A stretch of 64,000 bases of DNA from Corythucha ciliata (Eukaryota; Arthropoda; Insecta; Hemiptera; Tingidae), in assembly GCA_038030265.1 (NCBI GenBank), contig CM075943.1:18910001-18974000 (forward strand). The letters run 5' to 3'. Made by a program: the position numbers and the translations under genes. Under the pieces are notes generated by a model, which saw nothing but the letters and a program-made list of their open reading frames with translations, was not told the DNA's origin and did no database searches. Below, one piece after another: positions 41,107-64,000 of this stretch (position 1 is the stretch's first letter; each line of letters starts with the position of its first letter).

Positions 41107-41560
41107 AACAGGCTACACTACCTGTTCGCACCCCAAAATGGCAGAACAGACAGTTCGCGCCCCGAAAATGGCTAAGCTGACTATTAGGGCGGTGATAGTG
41201 GCCAAAGTGGTTATTAACGTCCCAAAATTGGAAATAGGGACTCTATGCGTTTTAAAAATGGTTAAACTGAAGATTCGCGCCTTGAAAATGACTAAACTGG
41301 CTAAATAATCAAAGGATTTCTGCCTCTAAAAATGGCAAAGGTGACCACTCGCGTTCCAAAAGTGGCCAAACTGTACATTCGCGCCATGAAAATGACTAAA
41401 ATGAAGATTCGAGCGCCAAAATCGATCAACTGGTCATTCGTTCCGCTACCGAACAGGGGCCTCTCCGCTGAACCAAATCATCAACTCGCCCCCGAAGCTC
41501 CTGCAATACTTCGACCCGGCCTTGCGATATAGACTGGCTATTTACGCTCTAAAAGTAGCT

Positions 41561-42270
41561 ACACGGAGCCTTCTAGTTGCAGCACGTCATGAGTCTTTTT
41601 GACTGATGAATCGGATTTATAGGGTGTCACGTCATGCAAATGAACAGTCAGCGTATGACGTGAAATTTCAAGTTTTGGTGCTGGATAGTGCATGCCTTTT
41701 TTCGGGGATTTAACGATTTCGAAGGACGGGAAATCCATAGCCTATGAGGATAGCTATCCCCGGTTCTAAAGGGCCAAAATGACTCTCCGGTTGCGTAGCT
41801 AAACTTGAACGTTCCTTAGTGGGGGACCTGAAAACAGGCAGGACCTGAAAGCAGGGGAGGGGACCTGAAAACATGGCAACACTGTGTCATGGCAGTATCA
41901 CGAATGAATAAAGGCTCTAATGAACATTTTACGAATCAAAAGGTGACAACCCAGTAGATTTTTACTTTTCAGAGGTGGACAGCTATTCCACCCCGGACTC
42001 ACGTTCGGGTCTTGAGGATGGCAACTGTCCCCCTCTGCTACACCCATTGTGGTCTTATTTTTATTTTCGCCAGACTTCGAAGAACCATCGTAGTCCTTGC
42101 ATTTATAGACTACAGTCTATTGTTGAAAAACATACGAACGCTTGTATTTTGGTTGCAGAAGTGGTGACGCGGTTCTTCCAAGACTGGTCAAATTTCAAAA
42201 TCATGCTACGAAACATGTTTCGTTGGTAAATGCTATGAATTGACTGAACGGATAATTTAATGTATTTTAG
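41561..42270. other. HECTD1: Region upstream of HECTD1
   Basis: No coding sequence recognised. It must hold the HECTD1 promoter and a 5' non-coding exon or the intron behind it, because an acceptor precedes 42271; neither the transcription start nor the upstream exon could be placed. Confidence 0.4.
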
Positions 42271-42290
42271 GGAGAAATAAAGGCGTCAAC

Positions 42291-61899
<19,609 letters not shown>

Positions 61900-62055
61900 A
61901 ACACTACAAGTACTGTAAAATTGTCGTAGACTTTTTGTTTTTTGTGTACCTTCCCCCCCACCCCTTTTACACACTGAAGACAATTTACACATTCTCCCGA
62001 CTTCGTTTACGTGAAAATGTTTTCCGCTCCGTTCTTTCTTTGTGTAAGTACCTGA

Positions 62056-62061
62056 AATAAA
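62056..62061 (+). terminator. Poly(A) signal of HECTD1
   Basis: AATAAA 157 bp after the HECTD1 stop codon, the first on that strand. Confidence 0.6.
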
Positions 62062-63400
62062 AAGAAATCGATGTCCCTACCTGTTCGAATGTGTGCTGGA
62101 AAAATCGTTTATTTAGGGTCTCGAGTAAAATATTTTCTTTTTCTTGCTCTAATGAAATCACAGCGCGATTATTATTATTATTTTCTTCGGGTAGAGTTGA
62201 ATTTGACCGATTTTTTTTTTGGAAACGCTGCTAACTATAAATTACTCGTTGATTTCGCTTAGCGGTGCTTCAATCCGTAGCTAGTCTTAAAAGTTAGTTT
62301 ATAACAATTTTTCTGCGAGTTGTATTAATATTTATTTACCGGATTCCTCGTTTGGAGGGTTCTCGTGCCTTAATGCACATTCAGATGTAGAACGTTTACA
62401 ATTTAATTGATTTTGAGAAATTTGATTGTCTTGTTGGTAAAAAAGAAAGAAAAGTATATTCAGGGTAGTATTTTGCGTTATAAAAAAAATGTAAATAATC
62501 GTAAAACTATTGTAAAGAGAGGCTTTAGGTCAAAATTATTTACATTCAAGCTATTTAAAAATTGATTTACGTGCTTTGAAGGGCACCGATTTATTCTAGT
62601 TACTCCCTCCCTCCCGTTAATTTTTGTCTTAAGTATATTGTGATCTTATCATGTTATGTGATGGGGTAGAAATTAAGTTGTTTGACTGGAAGAATAAAAA
62701 ACATTAATATTTTGCAGAAATAATTCGCCCTTCTGATACCACTAAATGTGGGTCTTGAAGAAGAAGGAGGAATGGGTGGAAGCCAAAATGGGCTATTTAT
62801 TTTTGTAGGTCTGTCTAACGTTGATGGATGGGGGAAGGGGGCAAAGTCAAATTCATTCATTCATACAGTCAGTTTTACAGCTAAAAATGCCAGTTATTTT
62901 ATTGCATGTTTCATGGTCAGTATCGACGGTGAGGGGTGGTGGCCAGTGAGTGTTTTCTATAAAATAAGGTCGGATTCTGAGACTACTACTTCTGGTTTTT
63001 TAGTGTGCTTTGAATTTCAAACGAAACATTCTAGTGGGAAGGCGATTAGAAATTTCGTGGATTCGGTGGCTGAAGAACCCTCGGGCCTGACCCTCAAAAA
63101 ATCGATTTTATATCCTTGGCCCCTTGGATCTTGATTCAGACGCCGACTCTTTATTATCTCCACGATGAAAAAAAAAAAAAAAGTTTTATTGGTCGCCACT
63201 GGGACTCGTCGTTAAAATGCGAAACTGTGAATTTAACCGACCACTTTGACTTGTTCGTGCAGGAAACTGTCAATTTGGGTCCATCTGAGTCCAAACGTTG
63301 GCTCAAATAGACAAATCCATCCATAGCTGATCCATAGCTAAAATTGAAAGGAAGAAAGAAGAAAAAAAAGGCCTAAAATGTAAACAAACACTGATTCACG
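62062..63400. other. Downstream of HECTD1, no gene recognised
   Basis: AT-rich sequence with several AATAAA-like words, likely alternative 3' UTR of HECTD1 followed by intergenic DNA. The open frame at 62748-63134 has no recognisable protein features. Confidence 0.4.
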
Positions 63401-63409
63401 GCTGATTCA

Positions 63410-63800
63410 GTTAGCGCGGATAACATTAAGAAAAGCGCTAAATTTCAGCTCAAATTGAGAAAAAGTGCTAATTCGCTGCTACAAATTTAGGGAAACGCAA
63501 AAATGGAGAAATATCGCTAATTCAAGGAATAAAAACGAAAATTTTCGGAGAAAATTGAGACAAGTGCGAAATCCCTGCTAAAATGGAGAAAAACGCTAAT
63601 CCGCGCGGAAAAATCTCAGTAGATGTTTAAAACTGAAAATACGCCAATTCTCGGCTTCTGATGGCAACCTATTTGTTGTAGCTAAAAGTGACAAAAGCGC
63701 TAATTCATAACTAAAAGTTACAAAAAAAAAAAATTGTTAATTCGGGGCAAAAATGTGAAAACCCCGGCTGATTTGCGGACAATTTTTGGAAAATCGCTAA
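63410..63800 (-). repeat. Degenerate ~30-bp array, family B, inverted
   Basis: GCTAAATTTCAGCTCAAATTG, GAGAAAAGTGCTAATTCGC and similar words: the inverse of the 11690-12680 array. Confidence 0.75.
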
Positions 63801-63807
63801 TTAGTGA

Positions 63808-64000
63808 AACTGCCTCACTCCAGAGGTTTGTTTAACCCGTGTCGTGGAAGGCTGCTTTGGCGCTGCCCTGCCGAAGAAAAGAAGTGTGGTGCAGATGGAG
63901 GATTTTCGCCCGATTGCATTGCTTTGTTGTTTGGCGAAGGCAGTTGAGAAGTGCGTTTATGGTCAGTTGTCGAAATTTTTGGAATCTGCGGGACTCACTG
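63808..64000 (+). mobile_element. Non-LTR retrotransposon reverse transcriptase, 5' truncated, runs off the window
   Basis: An open frame reads TRVVEGCFGAALPKKR, then DFRPIALLCCLAKAVEKCVY and GQLSKFLESAGLT. The F-RPI-LL-x-AK-x-EK pattern is the start of the reverse transcriptase domain in LINEs. The frame is open to the last base. The junction with the repeat array is at about 63805. Confidence 0.75.

Larger units (their letters stand above)
39900..41560 (+). repeat. Degenerate ~30-bp array, family A, intergenic
   Basis: About 40 units with words ATGGCCAAACTGACTATTCG and ATTCGCGCC at about 30-bp spacing. Two palindromic insertions interrupt it (40462-40882 and 40996-41106); array units resume directly on the far side of each. 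Confidence 0.8.

Overview
The window is nuclear DNA of an invertebrate animal, most likely an arthropod. Five genes are interrupted by many short GT-AG introns. Their protein families (BLM, UBR7, RSPH9, a type-B carboxylesterase and HECTD1) are all animal genes. CpG is plentiful, there is no sign of vertebrate-type CpG loss, and about half the sequence is degenerate repeat and transposon debris. The species cannot be named from sequence alone; a secreted carboxylesterase with the layout of the juvenile-hormone-esterase group is the main hint of an arthropod.

Layout: 1-2.4 kb holds repeats, including a palindromic insertion with a tRNA-like tip and a tRNA-derived SINE fragment. 2.45-8.82 kb (minus) is a complete BLM/RecQ helicase gene, 15 coding exons, 1214 aa. 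8.8-15.6 kb is a transposon graveyard: nested MITEs, a roughly 3 kb foldback element, and a 1.8 kb element with an 8-bp target duplication inside it. 15.65-21.38 kb (plus) is UBR7, 12 exons, 502 aa, tail-to-tail with RSPH9 (minus, 21.59-22.67 kb, 4 exons, 290 aa). 22.7-35.5 kb is mostly non-coding, with a possible promoter and first exon at 23.1 kb and two unassigned small exons at 33.6-33.8 kb. 36.04-38.77 kb (minus) is a carboxylesterase, 10 exons, 552 aa, with a SINE inserted 12 bp inside one intron. 38.8-42.2 kb is a repeat array broken by a palindrome carrying two hammerhead-ribozyme-like motifs. 42.29-61.90 kb (plus) is the complete HECTD1 E3 ubiquitin ligase, 39 coding exons, about 2,450-2,474 aa. 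The window ends in another repeat array and the start of a non-LTR reverse transcriptase.

The coding exons were assembled by hand. Every junction used is GT-AG and keeps reading phase, and each gene sums to a multiple of three, so the five gene models are strong. The genes share no pathway, although UBR7 and HECTD1 both act in ubiquitylation; this is an ordinary eukaryotic neighbourhood and not an operon.

The unusual content lies in the non-coding DNA. At least four families of very degenerate arrays of about 30-bp period occur in introns and intergenic DNA in both orientations, and all carry a CGCGAAWT-like word once per unit. Separately, two unrelated palindromic insertions (0.4-0.9 kb and 40.45-40.90 kb) share the same build: a 15-16 bp target duplication, 28-34 unpaired bases on the left, arms of about 160-200 bp, a loop of about 65-70 bp, and a right arm that abuts the duplication. 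One is tipped by a tRNA-like sequence; the other has a hammerhead-like motif on each strand, as in Penelope-like retroelements.
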